A DNA stretch of 64,000 nt. Origin: Mycobacterium sp. URHB0044 (GTDB lineage: Bacteria > Actinomycetota > Actinomycetes > Mycobacteriales > Mycobacteriaceae). Positions 43,471 through 52,448 of the stretch are shown in pieces; positions within the stretch are counted from its first letter, which is position 1, and every line of letters starts with the position of its first letter. The DNA lies in the NCBI RefSeq assembly GCF_000620625.1, contig NZ_JIAW01000001.1, positions 496,001 to 560,000 on the forward strand. Direction: 5' to 3'. The notes under the pieces were generated by a model. It saw only the letters and a program-made list of their open reading frames with translations. It had not been told where the DNA came from and made no database searches. A program made the position numbers and the translations under genes.

Positions 43471-43857
43471 ATGCCTGATCGCAATGTGCTGGGTGGCCCC
43501 CTCGAACCATGCGGCACCGAACCCCTCACGGGCTTCTACCGCGACGGCTGCTGCTCGACCGGACCCGAGGACCAGGGCCGCCACACCATCTGCGCGGTCG
43601 TGACCGGAGAGTTCCTGGAACACCAACGCTCGATCGGCAACGATCTGTCGACGCCCATGCCGCAGTACCGCTTCCCCGGTCTGACGCCCGGCGACCGCTG
43701 GTGCGTCACCGCGGGCAACTGGCTTCGAGCCCAGCGCGACGGCTACGCCGCTCCGGTCGTGCTCGCCGCGACGCACGAGCGCACCCTCGAGGTAGTGACG
43801 TTGGAGGAACTGCGGGAGCACGCCGTCGACGTGCCCGACGACCTGGGCAGCCTGTGA
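43471..43857 (+). CDS. DUF2237 family protein
   Basis: 128 residues from ATG 43471; an ATG six codons earlier (43453) is equally open. The family pattern is clear: NVLGGPLEPCGTEPLTGFYR, DGCCSTGPEDQGRHTICAVV, FPGLTPGDRWCV, then APVVLAATHERTLE. It has several conserved Cys (EPC, GCC, TIC, RWC) that may bind a metal. Found widely in bacteria, function unknown. Single gene between the duplicated cassette and the epoxide-hydrolase-like gene. Confidence 0.88.
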   Translation: MPDRNVLGGPLEPCGTEPLTGFYRDGCCSTGPEDQGRHTICAVVTGEFLEHQRSIGNDLSTPMPQYRFPGLTPGDRWCVTAGNWLRAQRDGYAAPVVLAATHERTLEVVTLEELREHAVDVPDDLGSL

Positions 43858-43911
43858 ACGTCGGCCCGTGCTGACGCCAACCTGAAGAATCCGACTCGCG
43901 AGGGGAACACC

Positions 43912-44301
43912 ATGTCCGACAGCCCGATCGACGTCGCCAAGACCTTCGTAGCGCACTGGAACGCCAATCGCGTCGAGGAGGCCCTCGCCATGCTCTCCGA
44001 GGACGTGCTGTACGACAACGTGCCATACCCGGACATCAAGGGACTCGAGGCCGTTCGCAAGTTCCACCTCGACTTCGGGATGGGCACGACCTTCCGCGCC
44101 GACTGGAAGATCGTGAACATCTGCGCCACCGGCAACGTCGTCCTCAACGAGCGCGTCGACGAATTCCACCACTCGAGCGGCGCCGTGATTTCGCTGCCGG
44201 TCATGGGCACCCTCACCGTCGTCGACGGCAAGATCACCGTCTGGCGGGACTACTTCGACTCTGCCGCGATGGAGCGGCAACTCGAACAAATCGGGGCCTA
44301 G
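43912..44301 (+). CDS. Limonene-1,2-epoxide hydrolase-like / SnoaL-fold protein
   Basis: 129 residues, cone-shaped NTF2/SnoaL fold: VAKTFVAHWNANRVEEALAM, DNVPYPDIKGLEAVRKF. ERVDEFH and WRDYFD can supply the Arg/Asp/Asp catalytic set of limonene-epoxide hydrolases. M. tuberculosis has related epoxide hydrolases acting on sterol or lipid epoxides. Cytosolic; substrate unknown. GAGGGGAACACC precedes the ATG. A bidirectional terminator follows. Confidence 0.82.
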   Translation: MSDSPIDVAKTFVAHWNANRVEEALAMLSEDVLYDNVPYPDIKGLEAVRKFHLDFGMGTTFRADWKIVNICATGNVVLNERVDEFHHSSGAVISLPVMGTLTVVDGKITVWRDYFDSAAMERQLEQIGA

Positions 44302-44345
44302 CCCTACTACCGCTGGCTGGTCCCGGCCAAGACCGCCGAAACACA

Positions 44346-44377
44346 AAGGTCACGAACCCTTTTGAGTTCGTGACCTT
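44346..44377. terminator. Bidirectional terminator between epoxide-hydrolase-like gene and tRNA-Leu
   Basis: 12-base perfect stem AAGGTCACGAAC (44346-44357) / GTTCGTGACCTT (44366-44377) with an 8-base loop CCTTTTGA. It can serve the plus-strand gene ending at 44301 and the minus-strand tRNA ending at 44409. Confidence 0.75.
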
Positions 44378-44408
44378 GGTGGCTACGGTTCACCGAACCG
44401 CGTGATTG

Positions 44409-44491
44409 TGGGCGAAGGGGGACTTGAACCCCCACGTCCCGAAGGACACTGGCACCTGAAGCCAGCGCGTCTGCCATTCCGCCACTCGCCC
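44409..44491 (-). tRNA. tRNA-Leu (anticodon CAG)
   Basis: 83 bases. Acceptor GGGCGAG pairs with TTCGCCC (one G-U), anticodon stem CTGGC/GCCAG around loop TTCAGGT gives CAG, a long variable arm (GTCCTTCGGGAC) marks a class II tRNA, and the T arm is GGGGG TTCAAGT CCCCC. Discriminator A; CCA is not encoded. Confidence 0.95.
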
Positions 44492-44714
44492 CAACAACCG
44501 GGGAAGACTATCACGCACACCGGCCCACTCCCCAACCGTGCAGATCGGGCTGCTGGGAATCCGCGAGTCACCCCTGACCTGCCGTGATCCGATTCTCAGA
44601 GTTCTGTGTGTCCCGCTCTGACGTGGATGGCCGATACCATGAAGGAAGCATCGAGGCTTTACGACACGCTGGCCTCGGACCATCCGGACGACGACGAGCG
44701 AGGTAGGCGGTGAC

Positions 44715-46166
44715 ATGGGTCTTGTCGGCCGCTTCGAACGCAAGCTGGAGTCCACCGTCGGTGACGCGTTCGCACGGGTCTTCGGCGGGGCGATCGTGCC
44801 GCAGGAAGTCGAGGCGATCCTGCAGCGGGAGGCGGAGTCCGGCGTACGGGAAGTGGGCGGCGGCCACATTTTGGCACCCAACGACTACGTCATTACCCTC
44901 AGTGTGCCGGATTACCAAAAGGTGAGCGCGGACCCGGACCTCAGATCGACCACTTTTGCCAGATACCTGGAGGGTTACATCCATGATCAAGGGTGGCAAA
45001 CGTATGGTGAGGTGGTCGTCAGATTCGAACCGTCACCGAACCTGCACACTGGCCAGTTCCGCACACGTGGATCGGTCAACCCAGACTCGACCAGCGGCGA
45101 CCCCGCCCAGGAAGCACGAGACCGCGCGTACACCGCAGAACCAGGAGTACCCCCAATGAGCGACAACCCGAGCTACCGCGGCGGCCAGGGACAAGGGCAG
45201 CCCGGCGACGAGTACTACGACTACGGCCAGCATGGTGACGACCAGCGCGGTCAGCAGCCGCCGCCCCCCGAGCAGGGTGGTTATCCCCCGCAGGGCGCGC
45301 CGGCGCCCGGTTACCCGCCGCGGCAGGCACCCTACGAGCAGGGCGGCTACGGCGCCGAGCACGGCGGCTACCCGGACCAGGGTTATCCGCCGCCGCCGTC
45401 GTACGAGCAGCGCCCGCCTGCCGGTTACGGTCCTCCCCCGGCTGCCGGGGGCTACCCCGATCAGGGCCACCGCCCCGCGCCCGGTGGCTACGGGCCGCCG
45501 CCCGCGGCTCCTCCCGCCGGCTACGGCCCACCCCCAGGCGACTACGACTACGGCCGCCCGCCTGCCGCTCCGCCGCGCCACGACGACTACGGCAGGCCCG
45601 AGGCGCGCCCGTCCTACCCGGATCAGGGCGGCTACCCGGACCAAGGTGGCTATCCGGACCAGGGCGGATACCCCGACCAGGGCGGTTACGGCGACGGCGG
45701 ATACGGCGCACAGGGCTACGCCCGGCAGGACTACGCGCAGCCGCCCGGCTACGACTACGGCCAGCCGCCCGCGCAGCCTGCCGGGTACGGCGACGGTGGC
45801 TACGGCCAGCCCGGTTACGACTACGGCCAGCCGGCCGCAGCGCCTGGCGGATACGGCGGCGCCGGTTACGGCGTCGCGGGTGCGAACGTCACGCTGCAGC
45901 TCGACGACGGCAGCGGTCGCACCTACCAGCTGCGTGAGGGCGCCAACGTCATCGGCCGCGGCCAGGACGCGCAGTTCCGGCTGCCGGACACCGGTGTGTC
46001 ACGTCGGCATCTGGAGATCCGCTGGGACGGCCAGGTCGCCCTACTGTCGGACCTCAACTCGACGAACGGCACCACGGTCAACAATGCGCCGGTTCAGGAG
46101 TGGCAGCTGGCCGACGGCGACGTGATTCGCCTGGGCCACTCCGAGATCATCGTCCGCGTTCACTGA
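44715..46166 (+). CDS. fhaA: FHA domain protein FhaA
   Basis: 483 residues. The N-terminal DUF3662 domain (about 1-130: MGLVGRFERKLESTVGDAFA), a long Tyr/Gly/Pro/Gln-rich middle with YPDQGG repeats and a C-terminal FHA domain with GRGQDAQFRLPD, SRRHLE and STNGT. FhaA binds the phosphorylated pseudokinase domain of MviN (MurJ) in M. tuberculosis and is a PknB substrate, so it helps set peptidoglycan synthesis at pole and septum. First gene of the conserved fhaA-fhaB-pstP-rodA-pbpA-pknA-pknB cluster. Confidence 0.95.
   Translation: MGLVGRFERKLESTVGDAFARVFGGAIVPQEVEAILQREAESGVREVGGGHILAPNDYVITLSVPDYQKVSADPDLRSTTFARYLEGYIHDQGWQTYGEVVVRFEPSPNLHTGQFRTRGSVNPDSTSGDPAQEARDRAYTAEPGVPPMSDNPSYRGGQGQGQPGDEYYDYGQHGDDQRGQQPPPPEQGGYPPQGAPAPGYPPRQAPYEQGGYGAEHGGYPDQGYPPPPSYEQRPPAGYGPPPAAGGYPDQGHRPAPGGYGPPPAAPPAGYGPPPGDYDYGRPPAAPPRHDDYGRPEARPSYPDQGGYPDQGGYPDQGGYPDQGGYGDGGYGAQGYARQDYAQPPGYDYGQPPAQPAGYGDGGYGQPGYDYGQPAAAPGGYGGAGYGVAGANVTLQLDDGSGRTYQLREGANVIGRGQDAQFRLPDTGVSRRHLEIRWDGQVALLSDLNSTNGTTVNNAPVQEWQLADGDVIRLGHSEIIVRVH
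45615..45686 (+). repeat. Four 18-base tandem repeats in fhaA
   Basis: Four units of TAC-CC(G/C)-GA(T/C)-CA(G/A)-GG-N type, each encoding YPDQGG. Third-base differences show they have diverged while the protein repeat was kept. Copy number is likely to vary between strains. Confidence 0.85.
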
Positions 46167-46323
46167 GGACTCGGGCCGGTCACAGCCCGGGTGCAAGCTG
46201 TTCGCTTCACCCTCATGCCCATCAGCGCCCAAGTATCGTGACGTTGCCGAAGGTAGCCGAGCCCGGAGTGCAGCCGGTGGCGCCGACGCGACGACTACGG
46301 GACGGTGACGGAGAGGACGTCGG

Positions 46324-46791
46324 ATGCAGGGGCTAGTTCTGCAGCTGACGCGTGTCGGTTTCCTATTGCTGCTGTGGCTGTTCATCTGGTCGGTGCTGCG
46401 AATCCTTCGCACCGATCTCTACGCACCCACCGGCGCCGTGATGGTCCGGCGCGGCCTGGCGCTGCGCGGCACGCTGCTGCCGAATCGACAGCGTCGTCAC
46501 ACCGCTCGCCAACTCGTCGTCACCGAGGGCGCGCTGGCAGGCACCCGGATCACCCTGGGGGCGCAGCCCGTGCTGATCGGCAGGGCCGACGACTCCACGT
46601 TGGTGCTCACCGACGACTACGCCTCGACACGGCATGCACGCCTGTCACAGCGGGGCACGGAATGGTACGTCGAGGACCTAGGATCGACCAACGGTACATA
46701 CCTCGACAGGGCGAAGGTGACGACGGCGGTTAGGGTTCCGATGGGAACGCCGGTTCGAATCGGCAAGACGGTAATCGAGCTGCGCCCGTGA
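46324..46791 (+). CDS. fhaB: FHA domain protein FhaB (FipA)
   Basis: 155 residues. An N-terminal membrane helix (about 8-28: VGFLLLLWLFIWSVLRIL) and one FHA domain (LIGRADDS, STRHARLSQRG, STNGTYLD). Phosphorylated FipA links FtsZ and FtsQ in M. tuberculosis under oxidative stress. Thr in the ADDSTLVLTDDYAS region may be a kinase site. The stop overlaps the pstP start by four bases. Confidence 0.94.
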   Translation: MQGLVLQLTRVGFLLLLWLFIWSVLRILRTDLYAPTGAVMVRRGLALRGTLLPNRQRRHTARQLVVTEGALAGTRITLGAQPVLIGRADDSTLVLTDDYASTRHARLSQRGTEWYVEDLGSTNGTYLDRAKVTTAVRVPMGTPVRIGKTVIELRP

Positions 46792-48287
46792 CACTCGTCC
46801 TCCGGTACGCCGCGCGCAGTGACCGCGGCCTCGTCCGCGCCAACAACGAAGACTCGGTGTACGCCGGGGCGCGGCTGTTGGCGTTGGCGGACGGCATGGG
46901 CGGCCATGCCGCCGGTGAAGTCGCCTCCCAGTTGGTCATTGCCGCCCTCGCGCATCTCGACGACGACGAGCCCGGCGGCGACCTCCTCAGCCAGCTGAAC
47001 GACGCCGTGCACCAAGGCAACGCCGCGATCGCCGCTCACGTCGAAGCCGATCCCGAGCTCGAAGGCATGGGCACCACGCTCACTGCAATCCTGTTCGCAG
47101 GCAACAAACTTGGTCTCGTCCACATCGGTGACTCGCGCGGCTACCTGCTCCGCGACGGCGAACTCAGCCAGATCACCAAGGACGACACCTTCGTTCAGAC
47201 GCTCGTCGACGAAGGCCGCATCACCGCCGAGGAGGCGCACAGCCACCCGCAGCGGTCGTTGATCATGCGGGCCCTGACCGGACACGAGGTCGAGCCGACG
47301 CTGATCGTGCGCGAGGCCCGCGTCGGGGACCGCTACCTGTTGTGCTCCGACGGGCTTTCGGACCCGGTCAGCCACGAGACCATCCTGGACGCGCTGCAGA
47401 TCCCGGACGTGGCCGAAAGCGCGGACCGGCTCATCGAATTGGCGTTGCGTGGTGGCGGCCCCGACAACGTCACCGTGGTCGTGGCGGACGTCGTCGACTA
47501 CGGCTACGGCCAGACCCAGCCGATCCTGGCCGGCGCCGTTTCCGGTGACGACGATCAGACCCTCCCGCCGAACACCGCAGCGGGGCGTGCTTCGGCGTTC
47601 AACCCGCGGCGCGTCCCCACCGGACCGCCGAAACGCCCTGCGACCGAACCGGAACCGCCGCGCAAGCCGCGGTCGCGCCGCAAGATGATCTACGCCGCCG
47701 TACTGCTCGTGCTCCTGGTGCTCGCCGGACTCGCGGTGGGCCGCATGATGATTCGCAGCAACTACTACGTCGCCGAACACGACGGCGCGGTCTACATCAT
47801 GCGCGGCGTCCAGGGCTCGTTCCTCGGAATGCCGCTGCAGCAACCGTTCCGGGTCGCGTGCCTCGTCGGACGCAGCGACCTGAAGATCATCGGCGTCGAC
47901 GATGACCGTACCGGCTGTCAATCGCTCAAGGTCGGCGATCTGCGGGAGTCCGAACGCGCACAGGTGTCGGCGGGTCTGCCCGCAGGCAGCGTCGACGACG
48001 CGATCCGGCAGCTCCAGGAGCTCGGTCACACGTCGCTGCTGCCGATCTGCGCGCCCCCAAAACCCGCGACGCCGACGCCCACCACGACGAAGGCCCCACC
48101 CCCACCGCCGCCCCCGACCTCGAGCGAGTCGGCCGCTCCCCCGCCCCCTCCGTCGGGTGAGCCCGAAACACCCACCACGTTGACCGCTCCCGCGCCGCCC
48201 CCGCCGCCGCCCACGCCGTCACCGACGGTGACGGCATTGCCTCCGCCACCGCAGGAGCCGGGTACCACCTGCCGGGCGGCGTCATGA
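46788..48287 (+). CDS. pstP: PP2C-type Ser/Thr phosphatase PstP
   Basis: 499 residues from GTG 46788. PPM catalytic domain (1-240) with metal ligands in NNEDSVYAG, ALADGMGGHAAGE, GDSRGYLLR and GGPDNVTV. A membrane helix (about 300-322) leads to an extracytoplasmic domain and a long Pro/Thr-rich C-terminus. PstP is the single Ser/Thr phosphatase opposing PknA/PknB. Coupled to fhaB and rodA by four-base overlaps. Confidence 0.96.
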   Translation: MTLVLRYAARSDRGLVRANNEDSVYAGARLLALADGMGGHAAGEVASQLVIAALAHLDDDEPGGDLLSQLNDAVHQGNAAIAAHVEADPELEGMGTTLTAILFAGNKLGLVHIGDSRGYLLRDGELSQITKDDTFVQTLVDEGRITAEEAHSHPQRSLIMRALTGHEVEPTLIVREARVGDRYLLCSDGLSDPVSHETILDALQIPDVAESADRLIELALRGGGPDNVTVVVADVVDYGYGQTQPILAGAVSGDDDQTLPPNTAAGRASAFNPRRVPTGPPKRPATEPEPPRKPRSRRKMIYAAVLLVLLVLAGLAVGRMMIRSNYYVAEHDGAVYIMRGVQGSFLGMPLQQPFRVACLVGRSDLKIIGVDDDRTGCQSLKVGDLRESERAQVSAGLPAGSVDDAIRQLQELGHTSLLPICAPPKPATPTPTTTKAPPPPPPPTSSESAAPPPPPSGEPETPTTLTAPAPPPPPPTPSPTVTALPPPPQEPGTTCRAAS

Positions 48288-49699
48288 GCACCCAACCGCA
48301 GCCCCCGGTGACCGTGGTGCCGCCAATGCCCAACCGGCGCAACGCCGAACTGTTGTTGCTCGGGTTCGCCGCGCTGATCACGATGGTGGCACTGCTCATC
48401 GTCGAGGCGAATCAGGAACAGGGGCTGAGCTGGGATCTGATCCAGTACCTGGTGGCCTACGTTGCGTTGTTCGCCGCGGCGCATCTGGCGATTCGACGCT
48501 TCGCCCCATACGCCGATCCGCTGTTGCTACCCGTCGTCGCGCTGCTAAATGGACTGGGGCTGGTGATGATTCACCGCCTCGACCTGGCCGCCGGTCCACT
48601 GGCCTCCGGTGCCGCCCGCGGGCCGAGCGCCAACCAGCAGATGCTGTGGACGCTGGTCGGTGTGGTCGCCTTCTCGCTCGTCGTGATCTTCCTTCGCGAT
48701 CACCGCAGCCTGGCCCACTACGGCTACGTCTGCGGCTTGACGGGCCTGATCCTGCTGGCGATTCCCGCGCTGTTGCCGCGGTCGATGTCCGAGCAGAACG
48801 GCGCGAAGATCTGGATTCAGTTGCCCGGCTTCTCGATTCAGCCCGCCGAGTTCTCCAAGATCCTGCTGCTGATCTTCTTCGCGGCGGTCCTGGTGGCCAA
48901 GCGCAACTTGTTCACCAGTGCGGGTAAGCACTTCCTCGGCATGGATCTCCCCCGGCCGCGCGACCTCGCGCCGCTGCTCGCCGCATGGATTGCGTCGATC
49001 GGCGTGATGGTGTTCGAGAAGGACCTCGGCACGTCCCTGCTGCTGTATGCGTCGTTCCTGGTGCTGGTCTACATCGCGACCGAACGGCTGAGTTGGGTCC
49101 TGCTGGGGCTGGCCCTGTTCGCGGCGGGAAGCGTTGTGGCGTACCACGTGTTCTCGCACGTGCAGACGCGCGTCCAGACGTGGCTCGATCCATTCGCCGA
49201 CCCCGACGGCGCCGGCTATCAGATCGTGCAGTCGTTGTTCAGCTTCGCGACCGGTGGCATCTTCGGCACCGGCCTTGGCAACGGCCAGCCCGGAACCGTG
49301 CCCGCGGCGTCCACCGACTTCATCATCGCCGCGATCGGTGAGGAGCTCGGTCTCGTCGGTGTCGCGGGCGTCCTGATGCTCTACACGATCGTCATCATGC
49401 GGGGGCTTCGCACCGCGATCGCAGTCCGCGACAGCTTCGGCAAGCTGTTGGCCGCCGGCCTGGCCTCGACGCTGGCGATCCAACTGTTCATCGTCGTCGG
49501 CGGGGTGACGAAGCTGATCCCGCTCACGGGCCTCACCACGCCGTGGATGTCCTACGGTGGCTCGTCGCTGCTCGCCAACTACGTGCTGCTGGCGATTCTG
49601 GTCTGCGTCTCGCACGCCGCCCGGCGCCCACTGACGGGGAAGCCGGCCAACAACACGCCGATCGCCGCCGCGAGCACGGAGGTGATCGGCCGCGTATGA
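48284..49699 (+). CDS. rodA: SEDS peptidoglycan polymerase RodA
   Basis: 471 residues with about ten to twelve membrane helices. SEDS-family landmarks: [11 protein letters not shown], the large loop with [27 protein letters not shown], and the C-terminal [19 protein letters not shown]. RodA polymerises glycan strands for elongation and works with the class B PBP encoded next (pbpA). Overlaps pstP and pbpA by four bases each. Confidence 0.96.
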   Translation: MSTQPQPPVTVVPPMPNRRNAELLLLGFAALITMVALLIVEANQEQGLSWDLIQYLVAYVALFAAAHLAIRRFAPYADPLLLPVVALLNGLGLVMIHRLDLAAGPLASGAARGPSANQQMLWTLVGVVAFSLVVIFLRDHRSLAHYGYVCGLTGLILLAIPALLPRSMSEQNGAKIWIQLPGFSIQPAEFSKILLLIFFAAVLVAKRNLFTSAGKHFLGMDLPRPRDLAPLLAAWIASIGVMVFEKDLGTSLLLYASFLVLVYIATERLSWVLLGLALFAAGSVVAYHVFSHVQTRVQTWLDPFADPDGAGYQIVQSLFSFATGGIFGTGLGNGQPGTVPAASTDFIIAAIGEELGLVGVAGVLMLYTIVIMRGLRTAIAVRDSFGKLLAAGLASTLAIQLFIVVGGVTKLIPLTGLTTPWMSYGGSSLLANYVLLAILVCVSHAARRPLTGKPANNTPIAAASTEVIGRV

Positions 49700-51171
49700 A
49701 CACTTCTCTGCGCCGCGTCGCGATCGCCATCATGGCGCTGATCGTGCTTCTGTTGGCCAACGCCACCCTGACGCAGGTCTTCACCGCCGACGGGCTGCGC
49801 TCCGACCCGCGCAACCAGCGCGTCCTGCTCGACGAGTACTCCCGGCAGCGCGGTCAGATCTCCGCGGGCGGCCAACTGCTGGCGTACTCGACGTCCACCA
49901 ATGGGCACTTCCGGTTCCTGCGCGTCTATCCCAACCCGCTGGCCTACGCGCCGGTGACGGGCTTCTACTCGCTGCGCTACTCCAGTGCCGGACTCGAACG
50001 CGCCGAGGACACCGTCTTGAACGGCTCCGACGAACGGCTGTTCGGCAGGCGGCTGGCGGACTTCTTCACCGGTCGCGATCCCCGCGGCGGCAACGTGGCG
50101 ACCACGGTGAACCCGCAGGTGCAGCAGGCGGCGTGGGACGCGATGGCCCAGGGCTGCAACGGCCCGTGCAAGGGCGCCGTGGTGGCGCTCGAACCCTCGA
50201 CGGGCAAGATCCTGGCCATGGTGTCGGCCCCGTCGTACGACCCGAATCTGCTTGCCTCCCACGACATCGACGAGCAGTCCGCAGCGTGGCAGCGGCTGCG
50301 CGACGACGCGAACTCCCCACTGGTCAACCGGGCCATCTCCGAGACCTATCCCCCTGGGTCGACGTTCAAGGTGATCACCACCGCGGCCGCCCTGCAATCG
50401 GGCGCTACGGTGAACACCCAACTCACTGCGGCATCGCGAATTCCGTTGCCCGACAGCACCGCAACGCTGGAGAACTACGGCGGGTCGACGTGCGGAAGTG
50501 GTCCGACGGCCTCACTGCGCGATGCCTTCGCGAAGTCGTGCAACACGTCGTTCGTCCAGCTCGGCATCAACACCGGGGCCGACGCGCTGCGGAGTACGGC
50601 GCAGGCGTTCGGTCTCGACTCCGCTCTTGCGCCCATGCCCCTGCAGGTGGCCGAGTCCACGGTCGGTCCGATCAGCGATCCCGCCGCCCTCGGCATGTCC
50701 AGCATCGGGCAGAAGGACGTCGCGGTCACTCCGCTGCAGAACGCCATGGTGGCCGCCACGATCGCCAACGGCGGGGTCACGATGGCGCCCTATCTCGTTG
50801 CGGACTTGAAGGGCCCGGACCTGGCGAACATCGCCACCAACTCCCCCGTACAAGTGCGGCGGGCAGTGTCCTCCCAGGTCGCTACTACACTTACGGACCT
50901 GATGATTGGCGCCGAGCAGGCGACGCAGCAGAAGGGAGCAATCGCCGGCGTGCAGATCGCTTCCAAGACCGGTACGGCGGAGCACGGTACCGACCCGCGC
51001 AACACCCCGCCGCATGCCTGGTACATCGCCTTTGCCCCGGCCAAGGCCCCCAAGGTCGCCGTCGCAGTTCTCGTGGAGAATGGTGGCGACCGATTGTCCG
51101 CCACCGGCGGTGCGCTGGCCGCCCCCATCGGACGCGCCACGATTGCCGCGGCGCTGCGGGAGGGATCATGA
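49696..51171 (+). CDS. pbpA: Class B penicillin-binding protein PbpA
   Basis: 491 residues from ATG 49696 (ATGA overlap with rodA); the 49543 frame start is inside rodA. One N-terminal membrane helix, then the transpeptidase with Ser222 (PPGSTFK), SxN at 281-283 (SCN) and KTG at 424-426 (SKTGTAEHG). These positions are, as far as I recall, the same as in M. tuberculosis PbpA. Required for cell division and septal peptidoglycan; a PknB substrate there. Confidence 0.96.
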   Translation: MNTSLRRVAIAIMALIVLLLANATLTQVFTADGLRSDPRNQRVLLDEYSRQRGQISAGGQLLAYSTSTNGHFRFLRVYPNPLAYAPVTGFYSLRYSSAGLERAEDTVLNGSDERLFGRRLADFFTGRDPRGGNVATTVNPQVQQAAWDAMAQGCNGPCKGAVVALEPSTGKILAMVSAPSYDPNLLASHDIDEQSAAWQRLRDDANSPLVNRAISETYPPGSTFKVITTAAALQSGATVNTQLTAASRIPLPDSTATLENYGGSTCGSGPTASLRDAFAKSCNTSFVQLGINTGADALRSTAQAFGLDSALAPMPLQVAESTVGPISDPAALGMSSIGQKDVAVTPLQNAMVAATIANGGVTMAPYLVADLKGPDLANIATNSPVQVRRAVSSQVATTLTDLMIGAEQATQQKGAIAGVQIASKTGTAEHGTDPRNTPPHAWYIAFAPAKAPKVAVAVLVENGGDRLSATGGALAAPIGRATIAAALREGS

Positions 51172-52439
51172 GCGCGCGCGTCGGAGTGACGCTGTCCGAC
51201 CGCTACCGGTTGCAGCGGCTGATCGCCACAGGCGGCATGGGCCAGGTGTGGGAGAGCGTCGACACCCGGCTGGGCCGCCAGGTCGCCATCAAGGTGCTGA
51301 AGGCGGAGTTCTCGTCCGATCCCGAGTTCGTCGAGCGGTTCCGCGCCGAGGCACGCACCGTCGCCATGCTCAACCATCCCGGCATCGCCAGCGTCTATGA
51401 CTACGGCGAGACCGAACTGGACGTCGGCGAGGGCCGCACCGCGTACCTGGTGATGGAGTTGGTCAACGGTGAACCGCTGAACGCCGTCATCAAGCGCACC
51501 GGTCGGCTGTCGCTGCGGCACGCGCTCGACATGCTCGAGCAGACCGGCCGTGCACTGCAGGTCGCCCACACCGCCGGTCTCGTGCACCGCGACGTCAAGC
51601 CGGGCAACATCCTCATCACGCCGACCGGACAGGTGAAGCTCACCGACTTCGGCATCGCCAAGGCCGTCGACGCCGCGCCGGTGACGCAGACCGGCATGGT
51701 CATGGGCACCGCGCAGTACATCGCGCCGGAACAGGCCCTCGGCAAGGACGCCACCGCCGCCAGCGACGTCTACTCGCTGGGCGTCGTCGGCTATGAGTCG
51801 GTGTCGGGTCGCAGGCCGTTCACGGGCGACGGCGCATTGACCGTCGCGATGAAGCACATCAAGGAGCAGCCCGCTCCGCTGCCTGCCGACCTGCCGCCCA
51901 ACGTGCGCGAACTGATCGAGATCACCCTGGCCAAGGAGCCCGGCCACCGGTACCGCTCCGGCGGGCCATTCGCCGACGCCGTGGCCGCGGTGCGCGCGGG
52001 GCGCCGGCCACCCCGGCCGAACCATGCGCCGACGATCGGCCGCGCCGCTCCTGCCGCGATTCCGTCGGTCACCCAGGCCCGCGCCGTCGCCGACTTCGGC
52101 AGCAGACCACCCACGGCCGCCCGTCCCCGCCCCGCGACCGGCAGTCATCGCACGCCGGTGCCGCAGCGTCGCACCTTCTCGCCCGGTCAGCGCGCCCTGC
52201 TGTGGGCGGCCGGGGTGCTGGGCGCGCTGGCCATCGTCATCGCAATCCTGATCGTGCTCAATGCCCAGGACCGCAAGGACAAGCAGTTGCCACCGCCGAC
52301 GGTCACGAACACCACCGTCGTGCCACCGCCGCCTGCGTCCCCGGGTGCCATGCCGGAGCCGGGATGGATTGATCACGGATCGAACGGGAATGGTAGTGCC
52401 GACGACGCGGCCTCCATCCCTCCGGCTGCCCTGGAATAG
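51168..52439 (+). CDS. pknA: Serine/threonine protein kinase PknA
   Basis: 423 residues from ATG 51168 (ATGA overlap with pbpA); the long open frame from 50133 is a shadow of pbpA. Kinase landmarks: [35 protein letters not shown], and the activation loop with [18 protein letters not shown]. One membrane helix near the C-terminus ([21 protein letters not shown]) and a short Pro-rich outer tail without PASTA repeats. PknA phosphorylates division and cell-wall proteins. Confidence 0.96.
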   Translation: MSARVGVTLSDRYRLQRLIATGGMGQVWESVDTRLGRQVAIKVLKAEFSSDPEFVERFRAEARTVAMLNHPGIASVYDYGETELDVGEGRTAYLVMELVNGEPLNAVIKRTGRLSLRHALDMLEQTGRALQVAHTAGLVHRDVKPGNILITPTGQVKLTDFGIAKAVDAAPVTQTGMVMGTAQYIAPEQALGKDATAASDVYSLGVVGYESVSGRRPFTGDGALTVAMKHIKEQPAPLPADLPPNVRELIEITLAKEPGHRYRSGGPFADAVAAVRAGRRPPRPNHAPTIGRAAPAAIPSVTQARAVADFGSRPPTAARPRPATGSHRTPVPQRRTFSPGQRALLWAAGVLGALAIVIAILIVLNAQDRKDKQLPPPTVTNTTVVPPPPASPGAMPEPGWIDHGSNGNGSADDAASIPPAALE

Positions 52440-52448
52440 ACAACCCCG

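Noticed and set aside
44409..44491. Prophage or island attachment site at tRNA-Leu
   Set aside because: No integrase gene and no repeat of the tRNA 3' end in the window.
44627..44713. 28-codon ORF ending just before fhaA (MADTMKEASRLYD...)
   Set aside because: No ribosome site or leaderless box; could be a leader peptide, but nothing beyond an open frame supports it.
45615..45686. CRISPR-like short regular repeats
   Set aside because: Directly adjacent 18-base coding repeats in fhaA without spacers.
50133..51167. Apparent 345-aa N-terminal extension of PknA
   Set aside because: This stretch is pbpA in another frame; kinase homology starts at ATG 51168, which overlaps the pbpA stop.
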